Shown here piece after piece: positions 6,645 to 6,723 of a DNA stretch of 6,723 nt (positions are counted from its first letter, which is position 1; the number at the start of each line of letters is the position of its first letter). The stretch is from RGIG8597 sp050872545 (GTDB lineage Bacteria > Spirochaetota > GWE2-31-10). Below the pieces are notes generated by a model, which worked only from the letters and a program-made list of their open reading frames with translations, ran no database searches and was not told where the DNA came from. The position numbers were made by a program, and so were the translations under genes. The stretch spans positions 1 through 6,723 of the forward strand of contig JBNMHA010000124.1 in NCBI GenBank assembly GCA_050872545.1. Direction: 5' to 3'.

Positions 6645-6723
6645 CCGTGGTCTCCATACTGTTAGATTCAAAGCAATCCGCTGATTTTTTTCCGGACAGA
6701 CTGCTTCTGAAATGGAATGTCGG
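6645..6723 (-). other. Unresolved edge, possibly the end of an upstream gene
   Basis: On the minus strand all three frames are open at the window edge. One gives FQKQSVRKKISGLL and stops with TGA at 6668-6670, leaving 23 bases to the flgN ATG, a plausible end of a preceding operon gene. A second runs in the flgN frame. The third continues into flgN and stops there. None is long enough to recognise, and I see no flgM signature. No promoter is evident, so the flagellar operon promoter probably lies outside the window. Confidence 0.25.
6652..6655 (-). promoter_or_regulatory. Ribosome binding site that sets the flgN start
   Basis: GGAG on the minus strand, followed by seven bases and the ATG at 6644. 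The competing TTG at 6671 has no purine-rich site at a suitable distance. This supports the shorter FlgN. Confidence 0.6.

Overview
The window carries genes on the minus strand only. It looks like the end of a flagellar hook-junction and filament-regulation operon from a spirochaete, most likely a Treponema-like anaerobe, followed by a separately expressed fermentation gene. The spirochaete call is an inference. It rests on the text of the FlgK N-terminal third, which resembles treponemal FlgK as I remember it, on the flgK-flgL-fliW-csrA order, on the fairly AT-rich DNA, and on pyruvate formate-lyase, which indicates an anaerobic lifestyle. A low-GC Firmicute is the main alternative.

In the direction of transcription (high to low coordinates) the layout is: an unresolved upstream edge (6645-6723); flgN, a type III export chaperone (6153-6644); flgK, hook-filament junction protein 1 (4245-6140); an 89-base gap with a weak sigma-28-like motif; flgL, junction protein 3 (2908-4155); two fliW paralogues in tandem (2491-2904 and 2007-2447); csrA (1786-2013); a Rho-independent terminator (about 1735-1783); a promoter region; and the first 526 codons of pflB, which runs off the left edge (1-1579).

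The genes form one logical unit. FlgN would escort FlgK and FlgL to the flagellar export gate, and FlgK/FlgL form the adaptor between hook and filament. In the known FliW-CsrA circuit, FliW binds both flagellin and the translational repressor CsrA, so flagellin translation follows secretion. Tight spacing (12, 3, 43 and -7 bases, with one gap of 89) supports co-transcription down to the terminator. pflB has its own promoter and a strong ribosome binding site, so it is probably outside the flagellar unit.

The main oddity is the fliW duplication. The two copies are colinear and clearly homologous over about 83 residues, but the upstream copy has lost the conserved C-terminal signature, which suggests functional divergence. 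Two start-site choices (flgL and flgN) are decided here by ribosome binding sites in favour of shorter proteins. I see no mobile element, CRISPR array, structural RNA gene or defence system, and nothing that amounts to a new system beyond the FliW pair.
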